From: Okeania sp. SIO2B3
Lineage (GTDB): Bacteria; Cyanobacteriota; Cyanobacteriia; Cyanobacteriales; Microcoleaceae
Direction: 5' to 3'
Assembly (NCBI RefSeq): GCF_010672525.1
Contig: NZ_JAAHGH010000017.1
Span: 44,855 to 108,854 of the forward strand
Length of the DNA stretch: 64,000 bases
Positions 1 to 8,713 of the stretch are shown here, one piece after another; position 1 is the stretch's first letter, and the number at the start of each line of letters is the position of its first letter. Position numbers and translations under genes: made by a program. A model generated the notes under the pieces. That model was given only the letters and a program-made list of their open reading frames with translations. It was not told where the DNA came from and did no database searches.

Positions 1-909
1 CCAGCTCCAGATTATCGTTATCAAGATGTATTGAGTGTAGAAACACCTGTGACACGCACTATTACTAGAGACACTATTGCTATTGAATATGTTCTCGATA
101 GACTACAGGAAATTACTATTTTTAAAATACTTGATTTCTTGGGTAAACCTGACATAATTACCCAGTCATTTATGGAAAGAAATTTTTACTATCCGATAGA
201 AAGATTTATAAGTTGGCAAAGTCTAGAAACTTTAGGAACAGTATATGGTTATTGGTCAAAATATTCCTGTTGGTTACAAATAGAAACTTATGATAAAGGT
301 AGACGTTACTACAGTTTAATTGCTAAAGATATAGCACCACTTGTTAAAAAATCAACCTATAATATGGCGGTGATGGTAAGTGGTTATCAATGTCGTATAG
401 GACAAGTTCAAAGTCAATTTCCGATCAACACATTTCCTCAAGATATTCAAAATTTTACTGACACAGTACAACAAGCAATTTTGGAAGAAAATCAATTAGC
501 TGTATTAGTAAGTGGAAAACCAGGAACAGGTAAAACAGCTTGGACTCAAGCAGTAGCAAAAGAGGTTTTAGTTCCTTTAGGATATGTAATTTTTATATTA
601 GACCATGATGCAGTAGAAAATTTTGTACCACCCACATATCTAGAACAAATTTGCATTATTATCAATGAGGCAGATAATTTAGCACAAGACCGTTCGCTTC
701 AAGCTGCACAAACTAACAATAAAACAGAACATATTCTCAGTTTGCTAGATGGTACTTTATATCAAAGTGTCGTAGATGAATCAGGAATTCATCTACAACA
801 GAAATTAGTTGTTTTAATGACCTGTAATACTAAAGAAAGGCTAGACCCAGCTATCTTACGGAAAGGTAGAGTAGATTTAATGTCTGAATTTACTTACTGC
901 TTTGTGTAA
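1..909 (+). CDS. AAA+ family ATPase, 5' end outside the window
   Basis: The frame is open from base 1, so the true start lies upstream; the first possible internal start is a TTG at 31. Numbering from that TTG, Walker A is GKPGTGKT (residues 162-169). The Walker B-like segment CIIINEADN is near 208-215, sensor 1 is VVLMTCNT, and an arginine-finger/box VII-like LDPAILRKGRVDL is near the C terminus. This is the usual order for a classical AAA module (as in BCS1-like or Rubisco activase-like proteins). The N-terminal about 150 residues match no domain I recognise. The Walker B reads N-E where D-E is usual. The protein stops about 10 residues after box VII, which is short for an AAA lid, and a decayed copy of its last 90 bases follows. 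The ATPase fold is clear; the substrate is unknown. Confidence 0.75.
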   Translation, partial: PAPDYRYQDVLSVETPVTRTITRDTIAIEYVLDRLQEITIFKILDFLGKPDIITQSFMERNFYYPIERFISWQSLETLGTVYGYWSKYSCWLQIETYDKGRRYYSLIAKDIAPLVKKSTYNMAVMVSGYQCRIGQVQSQFPINTFPQDIQNFTDTVQQAILEENQLAVLVSGKPGTGKTAWTQAVAKEVLVPLGYVIFILDHDAVENFVPPTYLEQICIIINEADNLAQDRSLQAAQTNNKTEHILSLLDGTLYQSVVDESGIHLQQKLVVLMTCNTKERLDPAILRKGRVDLMSEFTYCFV

Positions 910-1799
910 ATTTGCGCAAATAATACTTAAAGAAAGACTAGACTCAGTTATCTTACGGAAATAGTAAAGTAGATTTAATGTCTAAATTTACTTACTACTT
1001 TGTGTAAATTTACGCAAAAGGCAAAAGATATTATATTTGATTTATGAAGTTTTGATGTAGATTTTAGTTTATACACAAAAGCTTGTTAAAATATATTGAA
1101 GACTACAATTATAATTCTAGAGTGGAGAATACACTTAGAATTGAGTTTATAGCTATTTACAGCTCAACTAATCATAAAAATTAGATAATAAAATATATAG
1201 GATTTTTTTTAATTGGCAAGAATTAATAATATTTTATAATGTCCATTTCAATATTTCTTGTTCAGTGTAAAAATTTCAAACCTGTATTTGATTAAGTCAC
1301 AAATAACTATGTATTAGTGGAAAATCACCAAAAACAATAAATGTAGTTTAAATTATATTCAATTATCTATAAAATTACTTAATATTCGGGTAATTGATGT
1401 TGCCTATTTGTGAAATTTAGATTGAATCAACTTTTTTTGACAATTTCCTGAAATAAAAAAAATATACAGAAAATAGGAAATAATTCTGGTAGTAAATCTA
1501 TTTTAAAAGTGATTTTTGTTTTTTTCCTTAGTAGTTCTTATATTTTTTATTTACTTATTTCATATTCATAACTTTTGAACTTCTCAAGAAGTCTGATCGA
1601 TATTTTTCTGATTCTTCTTTTTTAAAAAAATCATAGTTAACTTCTCGTTCCGAGATCTTCTTAATACAACAATTAACTGTTAATTAATATTTGACAACTT
1701 GCCAACTTGCATTGATAGGCAAGTTAGTTTTAAAAATATGATAGTTGAGGTGGTGAAACCAATTATATTCAACACCCCATAATTTATTAAACTGAGATT
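910..1799. other. AT-rich intergenic region with a duplicated gene end
   Basis: No gene was recognised here. Bases about 922-1015 repeat, with point changes, the last 90 bases of the preceding ATPase gene and its flank (about 826-917). The remainder is very AT-rich, with poly-T/poly-A runs. It presumably holds the promoter of the histidine kinase that starts at 1800, but no clear -10/-35 pair can be defended. Confidence 0.6.
922..1015 (+). pseudogene. Decayed duplicate of the AAA+ ATPase 3' end
   Basis: The segment reads like the terminal codons of the upstream ATPase (LDPAILRKGRVDL...TYCFV) with substitutions and internal stops. It then repeats the downstream flank 'tgtgtaaatttacgcaaa'. It is a tandem partial duplication of the gene tail and is not expected to be expressed as a protein. 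Confidence 0.7.
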
Positions 1800-3947
1800 A
1801 TGTACCATCTAACAGTACAAACACAAAATCAGACTAGGGAAGAAATTTCAAAAATGAAACAAAGGCCAACAAAAGCAACTAATGATGGTCATTCAACCCT
1901 TCCCCAGAGTCATCAATATCCAGAGATACATGGGAGTCACCATCAATTATGCCAATTCATCAAACACATACCTGTTGCTATAGCAATGCTGGACAAGGAA
2001 ATGCGCTATCTAGCAACTTCTGGGATGTGGTTACAATATTGGCAACTTGAATCTGATGAAATTATCGGTAATCAACACGATCAGCTATTCCCTAATCTCC
2101 CAGAATCTTGGGATAAACAAGCTAAAAAATGTCTACTTGGTATCATTGACCAATTTGATTTAGAACATCTAATTACCGCTCCTACTCCTAATGGATTTAT
2201 ACAACGGGTAAAATGGAATGTCAAATCTTGGTATATAGATGAAGGTATTATTGGTGGCCTGATTTTATCTATAGAGGAAATAACACCAGACAAACAACTT
2301 CAACAACAATTAGAATTAACTCAGTTAGCAACAGATAATGCAGCTGATGCTATTTTCTGGATGACAATTGATGGACAAATATGTTACACAAATAAACAGG
2401 GATGTAATTTTCTTGGCTACTCCGAATCTGAGTTACTTGAACTAACAATTCACGACATAGACTTAGAATTATCAGTAGAAGTTTGGCAAACTCATTGGCA
2501 AGAAGTTAAAAATCAAAATTCTTTGAGATTAGAGTCTAATTTTCTGACCAAAAAAGGCGACATTTTACCTGTAGAAATTAATGTTAATTATTTAGAATTT
2601 CAGGGTAATGAATATCAATGTGCTTTTGTGCGTAACATTTCTCAGCAAAATCAAATTAATCTGCATTTACGAGAAGCTAAGGAACAATTGCAAGCGGTGT
2701 TAAATGCTGTACCAGGATTAGTTTCATGGGTAGATGCAGATTTACGATATATAGGAGTTAATCAACATCTAGCTAATGCCTATAATTTACCCATAGAAAC
2801 TTTTATTAATCAAGAAGTAGGATTTTTGCAAACAAGCCCAGAATTTAATAATTTTGTTTATGAATTTTTTGCTAAACCAGATTGGAATTATGCCAAAGAA
2901 GTAAAAACCAATGTTAGAGGAAATACTAGAACTTATCTAATAGTTGCTCAAAAATATTATCGTGATGAAGTATCGTTACCATCAGCAGTTTTTGTCGGTT
3001 TAGATATTACAGAACGTTTGGAAATGGAGGCTTCACTACGTAATAGTCAGAAAAAATTCCGGCAACAAGCTTATCAATTAGAGCAAACTTTGCAGAAACT
3101 AAACTCGACAACTACTCAATTAATTCAAAAGCAAAAAATGTCTTTCTTAGGACAGCTGATTACAGGTGTTGTCCATGAAGTGAATAATCCTATTAATTTT
3201 ATTTCTGGCAATATTGCTCATGCGATAAAAGACGTTAAAGATTTGTTGAATTTAGTAGATATCTACCAACAAAATTATCCTCGTCTTTTACCAGAAATTG
3301 AAGATATAGAACTAGATTTTATTCAAGAAGATTTGCCAAAATTATTAGACTCAATCATGGCAGGAGCAGAAAGAATTGGAGATGTAGTAAGCTCACTCAA
3401 ACAGTTTTCTACAGCAGAGGAAGAATCTATAAAAGCAGTAGATATTCACAAAGGTTTAGACAGTACACTTTTAATTTTACAGAATCAGTTTCAAGGCAAA
3501 GGAGGTCGTCCTGATATTAGTTTGATGAAAAATTATGGGAGTTTACCAAAAGTAGAATGTTATCCTGGACAGTTGAATCAAGTCTTTATGCACATTTTAA
3601 CTAATGCTATTGATTCATTGGAGGAGAAACACGAAGATTTAGTAACAAAAAATATCAGCAATCAGCCATTTGAACCACAGATTTTAATTAGTACAAAAGT
3701 CAAAGATAATTCTGTAGAAATTGCTATTTCTGATAATGGCTCTGGCATGACTGAAGAAATCTCTAGTCGTATATTTGAACCTCTATTTACTACTAAACAT
3801 ACAGAAAAAAATATAGGTTTAGGCTTGTCAATTTCTCAGGAATTAATTGTTGAAAAACATCATGGAAAGTTGTACTGTAATTCTCTAGCTAGAGAAGGTA
3901 CGGAATTTATAATTGAGATTCCTATTAAGTTTTATAGCTCAAGTTAG
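1800..3947 (+). CDS. PAS-domain sensor histidine kinase
   Basis: A 715-residue predicted soluble two-component sensor kinase with no obvious membrane segment. The order is a PAS-like domain at about 50-170, a PAS/PAC at about 172-290 (typical 'FLGYSESELL'), a third PAS at about 297-412 (ending 'VFVGLDITERLEMEASL'), a coiled coil at about 412-450, and the dimerisation/phosphoacceptor domain with the H-box VVHEVNNPINF. The acceptor is His459. The ATPase domain follows, with an N box (LTNAIDSLEE), G1 (DNGSGM), F box (FEPLFTTK) and G2 (GLGLSIS). The long insert between H and N boxes is common in cyanobacterial kinases of this type. The ligand and the cognate response regulator are not evident and no regulator is adjacent. 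The ATG at 1800 lacks a good ribosome site; Met18 (ATG at 1854, preceded by 'aggga') is an alternative start. Confidence 0.9.
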   Translation: MYHLTVQTQNQTREEISKMKQRPTKATNDGHSTLPQSHQYPEIHGSHHQLCQFIKHIPVAIAMLDKEMRYLATSGMWLQYWQLESDEIIGNQHDQLFPNLPESWDKQAKKCLLGIIDQFDLEHLITAPTPNGFIQRVKWNVKSWYIDEGIIGGLILSIEEITPDKQLQQQLELTQLATDNAADAIFWMTIDGQICYTNKQGCNFLGYSESELLELTIHDIDLELSVEVWQTHWQEVKNQNSLRLESNFLTKKGDILPVEINVNYLEFQGNEYQCAFVRNISQQNQINLHLREAKEQLQAVLNAVPGLVSWVDADLRYIGVNQHLANAYNLPIETFINQEVGFLQTSPEFNNFVYEFFAKPDWNYAKEVKTNVRGNTRTYLIVAQKYYRDEVSLPSAVFVGLDITERLEMEASLRNSQKKFRQQAYQLEQTLQKLNSTTTQLIQKQKMSFLGQLITGVVHEVNNPINFISGNIAHAIKDVKDLLNLVDIYQQNYPRLLPEIEDIELDFIQEDLPKLLDSIMAGAERIGDVVSSLKQFSTAEEESIKAVDIHKGLDSTLLILQNQFQGKGGRPDISLMKNYGSLPKVECYPGQLNQVFMHILTNAIDSLEEKHEDLVTKNISNQPFEPQILISTKVKDNSVEIAISDNGSGMTEEISSRIFEPLFTTKHTEKNIGLGLSISQELIVEKHHGKLYCNSLAREGTEFIIEIPIKFYSSS

Positions 3948-5198
3948 AAAAAAAACAATTGAAGAAGGAAGAAGGAAGAAGGGAAAATTGCTTATGAGGG
4001 GTATTAAACCCGCCACAGATAAAGATAAAAAAAGACTTTTCTCCAATCCTATCCGTTTTAAGGCTATCTATTACCGATAAATTGTGGGTATGCGCCTCCC
4101 CTTTTAAGGGGATAAAAGCGGTCGTTTTGCTGGCGCATAACTTACGTTAACGCTACGCGACATGTTTGCGGAGCATTCCGTAGGAAAAAGCGTAGCTTCC
4201 CGAAGGGTGGGATGGCGAGAAAACCTGCGCCATATCCATCAGACCAAGAGAAGAAAAATTTTTTCCTTTGAGTCAATGCTATCTGTTTTAAAGGAGAGGT
4301 AATAATTAATAATTAATAATTAATTATTAATTGTTGAACCACATCTTTACTTAACGTAAAACCTGATAAATATAGACCAGTTATCTATAAGTCTTTGAGA
4401 GGCTTTTTCCGGAGAAAAGTGTATTGAAAAGTACATTTTTTGAGAACTGTAGACAAGATTCTTGCTCCCCACACCCCCACCCTGGAATACTTTTAAGACT
4501 TATGGATAAGAGATAGGTTTTAAGGAGAGGTATAGCAATGAGCGCTGGTATATTTACAAATTGCAGGAGAGGCCAAATAGCTAAAAGTCTTATATGATCA
4601 GCAATTTATTTCCCCAGATGAGCTGTTGCCTGCGCACAGCGCTATAATTGTGAATTATTAATTGTTAAAAAATTATCTATAATTACGATATCAAGAAAAT
4701 TTTTCGACCAGAGCTAATAAAAAATTTACAGTTAAAAATCCAACTCCTAAAAGAAGGATAAAAAACAAAGTGACACTAAAAATAGACTGAATTTTTTTCA
4801 TAGTACATTTTTGATACGAAATTTAGATGGGGAAGTGAAAATTATAAAATTCTATTCTAATTCTATAAGCTGCTAAAAATCGTAAAATCAGAACAGAATA
4901 TTTCTTCGATTATGTATAGTATTTATCTATAAGTAAGCATAGTATAGAAGCAAGTCGGATTGCATTTAGATTTGTAACCTCCTTTCATAATTAAAAAAGT
5001 TGATGCTCTTGATTAGTTAAGAAACATCACCAAGACTTATAATTATTTGTGGTTAGAATGGATGTGGGTAAGTCTAGTTGAACGGTAAGTTGATTACTGT
5101 CAAAAAAATAGGCATCGAATGCACTCAAGACTAAGAATAGAAAACTTTTTCTGCTACTGCCTTACATTCAGCTTAAGGAATATAAGGAATATATAGTT
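3948..5198. other. Long repeat-bearing intergenic region
   Basis: Bases about 4030-4310 carry a divergent copy of a dispersed palindromic repeat ('ctcctttaaa...' / 'cccttttaaggggat'). It is interrupted by a GC-richer insert with small inverted repeats such as 'cttcccgaaggg'. A TAATTAATAATTAA microsatellite follows at 4300-4330. A 36-codon minus-strand frame at 4691-4801 is listed separately. I saw no other gene. Confidence 0.55.
4691..4801 (-). CDS. Possible 36-residue single-span membrane peptide
   Basis: A short ATG-to-TGA frame encodes a lysine-bearing N terminus (MKKIQS), one continuous hydrophobic stretch of about 24 residues, and a charged tail (LVEKFS). This is the layout of the small single-span subunits common in cyanobacterial photosynthetic and NDH complexes, but I cannot match it to a named one. 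There is no convincing Shine-Dalgarno sequence. It may be a chance frame in AT-rich DNA. Confidence 0.3.
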   Translation of the reverse strand: MKKIQSIFSVTLFFILLLGVGFLTVNFLLALVEKFS

Positions 5199-5972
5199 AT
5201 GGGGAATAAAGATTCATTACTCCGGAAAGCTCTGAAACCAACTTTGTATAAAAAGCATTGGATCAATTTAGTGGAGTATGCTTCAATAGTCGGTTCGGCA
5301 GTAGGTGCTTTTGCAGTAGCAGTTGGAAGTCATACTTTTTATGCAGTAGCTCCTCTAACATTGGCCTTATCTCTAAATGTGGCTAATAGATATAGATTTG
5401 AACGACAAATGCAATTATCTCAGCAGTCTGAGATGGTAGAAGTTCAAAAATCAGTAGAAAAGCTAGAAAAAAATGCTGTAAAGGTAATAGTAAAGCTTCG
5501 TCAACAGCTTTCTACAGATATTGAATCAGTTCGTGAAACACTCTCTAATCAATCAATACAAGGCGTAAACTCAGAAATACAACAGCAACTAATTGCACTA
5601 GAATCTTCAGTTTCTTCTGTACAACAAAGTTTAGCATCTGTAGATACAAAAGCTTTGAATACAAATGATTGGCAAACAGTGAATGGCCGTCTTTTGGTAA
5701 TTGAGGAAGCGATCGCTAATTTGCAAAGAGATATGGAAGCATTGGCCAAGGAACCTCAATCACAAATATCTCAACTTCAGGCCAAAATTGAAGATTTGGA
5801 AATACAAAATACAGAAGTTGTCAAACCTCATTTGAAGCGCTTAATTACTCTTGTTAGACAATTGCAACATACAAGTTATTCAAACTCATCATCTCATCAA
5901 TCTGTAATTTCAAAACAACAGTTCAGAGAACGTAATAGTGAGTCAGTTAAGCAACCTGAAGGTAGGTTTTAA
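5199..5972 (+). CDS. Membrane-anchored coiled-coil protein of unknown function
   Basis: The 257-residue protein has a basic N terminus, then a hydrophobic region at about 28-60 that could form two short membrane spans (SIVGSAVGAFAVAVG and TFYAVAPLTLALSL). A long Gln/Glu/Lys-rich predicted coiled coil follows at about 70-220, with a polar Ser-rich tail. Proteins of this shape are frequent in filamentous cyanobacteria, but no function can be assigned. An 'aaggaatataaggaatat' purine stretch upstream of the ATG may serve as the ribosome site. It stands alone, followed by a TAATTAATAATGAA-type microsatellite. Confidence 0.7.
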   Translation: MGNKDSLLRKALKPTLYKKHWINLVEYASIVGSAVGAFAVAVGSHTFYAVAPLTLALSLNVANRYRFERQMQLSQQSEMVEVQKSVEKLEKNAVKVIVKLRQQLSTDIESVRETLSNQSIQGVNSEIQQQLIALESSVSSVQQSLASVDTKALNTNDWQTVNGRLLVIEEAIANLQRDMEALAKEPQSQISQLQAKIEDLEIQNTEVVKPHLKRLITLVRQLQHTSYSNSSSHQSVISKQQFRERNSESVKQPEGRF

Positions 5973-6156
5973 TAATTAATAATGAATAATTAATAATGAA
6001 TAATTAATAATTACTTCTCCTTTAAAACGGATAGGATTGACTCAAAGGAAAAATTTTCTTTTTATCCCCTTATAAAGAGGAGGCTTTCAAGCACAATTTT
6101 TCGGTAAATAATAAAACTATAAGATAAGTTGATTATTAATGTAGATTTCAAGAAAA
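5973..6156. repeat. Dispersed palindromic repeat (Ctccttt family) with AT microsatellite
   Basis: A 'taattaataatgaataatt' microsatellite is followed by a module reading 'ctcctttaaaacggatagg ... tcaaaggaaaaattttc ... ccccttataaagaggaggct ... tttttcggtaaa'. Recognisably related modules occur at about 4030-4310, 14100-14200, 48055-48130 and 61915-61985, in both orientations. No coding potential is evident. Confidence 0.65.
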
Positions 6157-6426
6157 ATGACTCAGATTATTTTAGAAAAACTAAAGCCTTTTGTGATAAA
6201 TCGATTGAAAATATTGGCTCAAAAAAATAATCGTAGCTTGGAGGAAGAAATCACAGCAATTTTGGAGAAAGTTTTAGAAACTGAAGTGGAAATTAAGCCG
6301 AAATATGAAGGATGGCAACCGGGATTTTTTGAAGAGGTTATAGGAGGTTGGGCTGGTGAACCTTTAGTGCGAGAACCTCAACCAGAATATCAGGAACGAG
6401 AACCTTCTGTGAAAGAAAAACGATAA
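6157..6426 (+). CDS. FitA/ribbon-helix-helix-type antitoxin (orphan copy)
   Basis: The 89-residue protein has an N-terminal half (MTQIILEKLKPFVINRLKIL...NRSLEEEITAIL) that fits the ribbon-helix-helix DNA-binding pattern of FitA/VapB-type antitoxins. Its C-terminal half is a Trp/Pro/Glu-rich toxin-binding-like tail (GWQPGFFEEVIGGW...EYQERE). It is nearly identical to the antitoxin at 8020-8277. Here the frame ends early at TAA (6424-6426), and in the same frame the DNA carries on with a second degenerate copy of the tail. Its toxin partner (6522-6599) is truncated, so this is probably an orphan antitoxin that could still bind the shared operator or the second toxin. Confidence 0.75.
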   Translation: MTQIILEKLKPFVINRLKILAQKNNRSLEEEITAILEKVLETEVEIKPKYEGWQPGFFEEVIGGWAGEPLVREPQPEYQEREPSVKEKR

Positions 6427-6525
6427 TGGTCTCCTGATTTTTTTGAAAAAACTTGTGGCAGTTGGGAAAGTGACTTAGTGCGAGAATCTCAACCAGAATA
6501 TCAGGAAAGAGAGTCTTTGTTATGA
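6427..6525 (+). pseudogene. In-frame repeat of the antitoxin C terminus behind a stop codon
   Basis: Directly after the TAA of the orphan antitoxin the same frame reads WSPDFFEKTCGSWESDLVRE then SQPEYQERESLL and TGA. This is a diverged copy of the antitoxin tail (PGFFEEVIGGWAGEPLVREP / QPEYQERE). The TGA overlaps the ATG of the toxin remnant as ATGA, exactly as in the intact pair at 8274. The locus therefore once either encoded an antitoxin with two tails or arose by merging two tandem copies. Confidence 0.7.
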
Positions 6526-6599
6526 GTTATTTATTAGATACAAATGCTTGTATTAAATACTTATCTAGAAAAAAGGGAGTAGGCAGTAGGAGGAAATAA
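6522..6599 (+). pseudogene. Truncated VapC-type PIN toxin remnant
   Basis: The ATG overlaps the preceding TGA. The first 13 or so residues (MSYLLDTNACIKYL) match the start of the intact toxin at 8274 (MSYLLDTNVCIKLI), including the first PIN-domain aspartate. The frame then runs into a repeat-derived segment (RKKGVGSRRK) and stops after 25 codons. The break coincides with sequence related to the short dispersed element also seen at about 56753-56853 ('agggagtagg...gtgcgataattgattt...gagatgtc'). Insertion of that element, with loss of the rest of the gene, is the simplest explanation. Confidence 0.75.
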
Positions 6600-6655
6600 T
6601 TGATAATTTCTGTGCGATAATTGATTTTATTTTTTCTGTTTAGAGATGTCTAATA
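6561..6655. repeat. Short dispersed element related to 56753-56853
   Basis: It shares 'agaaaa..agggagtagg', 'aattgataa', 'gtgcgataattgattt' and 'gagatgtct' in the same order as the copy at 56753-56853, which has inverted ends (GCATCTCCAG / TTGGAGATGTC). It lies at the point where the VapC remnant departs from its intact paralog. Boundaries are approximate. Confidence 0.5.
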
Positions 6656-6763
6656 GTTTTGACTTGAGCTGATAGCTAATAACTGATAGTTTCATGCTTA
6701 AAGCTATAATTAAAAAATGAGCAGTTTTGATTACTAATTTAAAGTTAATTATTAACTAAGGAA

Positions 6764-7690
6764 ATGACTATCAATAACAATCCATCTAATATCAAAATAT
6801 CTCTACCAGATAATACTCAATTACCAGAATCAGACGGCACTTTTAGTACCAATCCATCTAACATCAAAATATCTCTACCAGACCATACTCAATTACCAGA
6901 ATCAGACAGCATTTTCAGTAACAATCTACCTCCGAAAATATTTATACCAGACCATACTCATTTACCAGAATCAGACGGTACTTTTGTCAATAGTTTTCAG
7001 TATCCCCAAAGCAGTTTATTAACAGATTCGATTCAACCTGTACTAGATAAAATTCATCCGGAAAAACAATATTGTATTGGTCAAAGTTTAGGAATTTATT
7101 GGCGAATTGTTGAACCTTTAAAACGAGGTGCTGTTGCTCCAGATTGGTGCTATTTTCCTCATATTTTACCCACATTAGATGGTGAAATTCGTCGTTCTTA
7201 TTTTTTGTGGGGAGAGGCTATTCTACCATCAATTGTTATAGAATTTGTGTTGGGAGATGCTTCGGAAGAAAGAGATAAAACACCTCTTATTCGAGGGGAA
7301 AATGAATCCACACAAACACCTGGTAAATTCTGGGTTTATGAAAGAGTAATTCGACCAGTATATTATGCTATTTATGAAGTTCAAAAACCAAGATTAGAAG
7401 TATATCGACTTATGTATGGAGATGAATTGGTAGCTAAGTTTGAGTTAATAGAGGCAAATGAGCGGGGTCATTATCCAATTTCAAACTTAGGAGTAGAGTT
7501 AGGTATTTGGTCTGGTAGTTATCAAAATATGGAACTACCTTGGTTACGTTGGTGGGATAGTGAGGGTAATTTGTTAACGACAAGTGGAGAAAGGTTGGAA
7601 ACGACAGAATTATTATTGGCACAAGAAAGTCAAAAAGCTGAAAAGTTGGCTGAAAAGTTAAGAGCAATGGGTATCGATCCGGAGGAGTGA
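6764..7690 (+). CDS. Uma2-family (DUF820) putative nuclease with N-terminal repeats
   Basis: The 308-residue protein has a C-terminal two thirds with the pattern of the cyanobacterial Uma2/DUF820 family (PD-(D/E)XK nuclease-like fold): APDWCYFPHIL, then LPSIVIEFVLGD with 'ASEERDKTP', then a GKFWVYERVIRPVYYAIYE segment. It ends with a short Lys/Glu helix (ESQKAEKLAEKLRAMGI). The first about 75 residues contain three imperfect repeats of 'IKISLPDxTQLPESDGTF', which is unusual for the family. The biological role of Uma2 proteins is poorly known. It sits between the two toxin-antitoxin copies. Confidence 0.75.
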   Translation: MTINNNPSNIKISLPDNTQLPESDGTFSTNPSNIKISLPDHTQLPESDSIFSNNLPPKIFIPDHTHLPESDGTFVNSFQYPQSSLLTDSIQPVLDKIHPEKQYCIGQSLGIYWRIVEPLKRGAVAPDWCYFPHILPTLDGEIRRSYFLWGEAILPSIVIEFVLGDASEERDKTPLIRGENESTQTPGKFWVYERVIRPVYYAIYEVQKPRLEVYRLMYGDELVAKFELIEANERGHYPISNLGVELGIWSGSYQNMELPWLRWWDSEGNLLTTSGERLETTELLLAQESQKAEKLAEKLRAMGIDPEE

Positions 7691-7732
7691 GGTTTGAGGT
7701 TAAAGAGTTATGTATTAGAGCGATCGCCGAGA

Positions 7733-7904
7733 TAATTAGGATTTGCTGAAAAAGTCTTTTTTAAGGAGTAGGGAACCCACCCCTAACCCCTCCCAGGAGG
7801 GGAAAAGGGGAGTGGGGGAGTAGGGGAGCAATTTTTTTTGAGAAAAAAAGGCTAAAATCTTTATCTGTTAATGCTTTTATATTTAATCAGCAGAGCAATA
7901 ATTA
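7733..7904. mobile_element. MITE family A, copy 1
   Basis: A non-coding element of about 160 bp lies between two TAATTA hexamers (7733-7738, 7899-7904). The left end is GGATTTGCTGAAAAAGTC and the right end is ATTTAATCAGCAGAG (family consensus AATCAGCAAGCCC). The core contains 'ggagtagg' simple repeats. It shares ends and order with the copies at 14303, 34056, 51310 and 55879. It lies between the Uma2 gene and the intact toxin-antitoxin operon. Confidence 0.75.
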
Positions 7905-8019
7905 TAAATCTTATCAGAGCGAACTGTTTTTCCGATTATGCTGTTAAGTAGTAGAAAAATTTGAGTAGAAATAATAAAATGATAAGATAAGTTTATTATT
8001 GATAAAAATTTAACGAAAA

Positions 8020-8277
8020 ATGACTCAGATTATTTTAGAAAAACTCAAGCCTTATTTAATAGATAAATTAAAAAGTTTAGCTGCAAAAAATAATCGTAGT
8101 TTGGAAGAAGAAATCACAGAAATATTGGAGCAAGCTTTAGAAACTGAAGTGGAAATTAAGCCGAAATATGAAGGATGGCAACCGGGATTTTTTGAAGAGG
8201 TGATAGGAGGTTGGAGTGGTGAACCTTTAGTGCGAGAACCTCAACCAGAATATCAGGAACGAGAACCTTTATTATGA
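8020..8277 (+). CDS. FitA/VapB-type antitoxin
   Basis: The 85-residue protein is nearly identical in organisation to the orphan copy at 6157. It has a ribbon-helix-helix N terminus (MTQIILEKLKPYLIDKLKSL...NRSLEEEITEIL) for operator binding and an acidic Trp/Pro tail expected to occupy the toxin active site. Its TGA overlaps the toxin ATG (ATGA at 8274-8277), the usual translational coupling of such pairs. Autorepression with the toxin is expected from the family, not shown by the sequence. Confidence 0.85.
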   Translation: MTQIILEKLKPYLIDKLKSLAAKNNRSLEEEITEILEQALETEVEIKPKYEGWQPGFFEEVIGGWSGEPLVREPQPEYQEREPLL

Positions 8278-8678
8278 GTTATTTGTTAGATACTAATGTC
8301 TGCATTAAACTAATTAATAATACAAATCAAGCAGTTGCTCGGAGATTAGCTCAGGAAAACCCCAAACAAATTTATCTTTGTACGGTGGTTGAGTTCGAGT
8401 TATATTATGGAGCATATCGAAGTCAAAAAGTTGATGATAATATTGCTAAGTTAAAACGTTTTTTTAATCAATTTAATTTGCTAAATTTTGATAGTAGCTC
8501 GGCAAAAATAGCAGGTTATATTCGGGATAAATTAAATAAAAAAGGAACACCAATAGGAGTCTACGATTTACAAATTGCTTCAATTGCATTGGCGAATGAT
8601 TTGGTGTTGGTGACACATAATGTGAATGAATTTACCAGAATTGATGGATTAAAATATGAAGATTGGGAAACAGATTAA
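8274..8678 (+). CDS. VapC/FitB-type PIN-domain toxin
   Basis: The 134-residue PIN-domain ribonuclease has the first catalytic aspartate in MSYLLDTNVCIK. A conserved glutamate lies in VEFELYYGA, and the C-terminal acidic cluster is in GVYDLQIASIALANDLVLVT followed by HN. Length is typical. It overlaps the antitoxin by 4 bp. Family members cleave RNA (often tRNA) when freed from the antitoxin; the target here is unknown. This is the only intact toxin of the two loci. Confidence 0.9.
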   Translation: MSYLLDTNVCIKLINNTNQAVARRLAQENPKQIYLCTVVEFELYYGAYRSQKVDDNIAKLKRFFNQFNLLNFDSSSAKIAGYIRDKLNKKGTPIGVYDLQIASIALANDLVLVTHNVNEFTRIDGLKYEDWETD

Positions 8679-8713
8679 GTCGAATAGATCTTAGCAAAAA
8701 TTTGATGCTAGGA

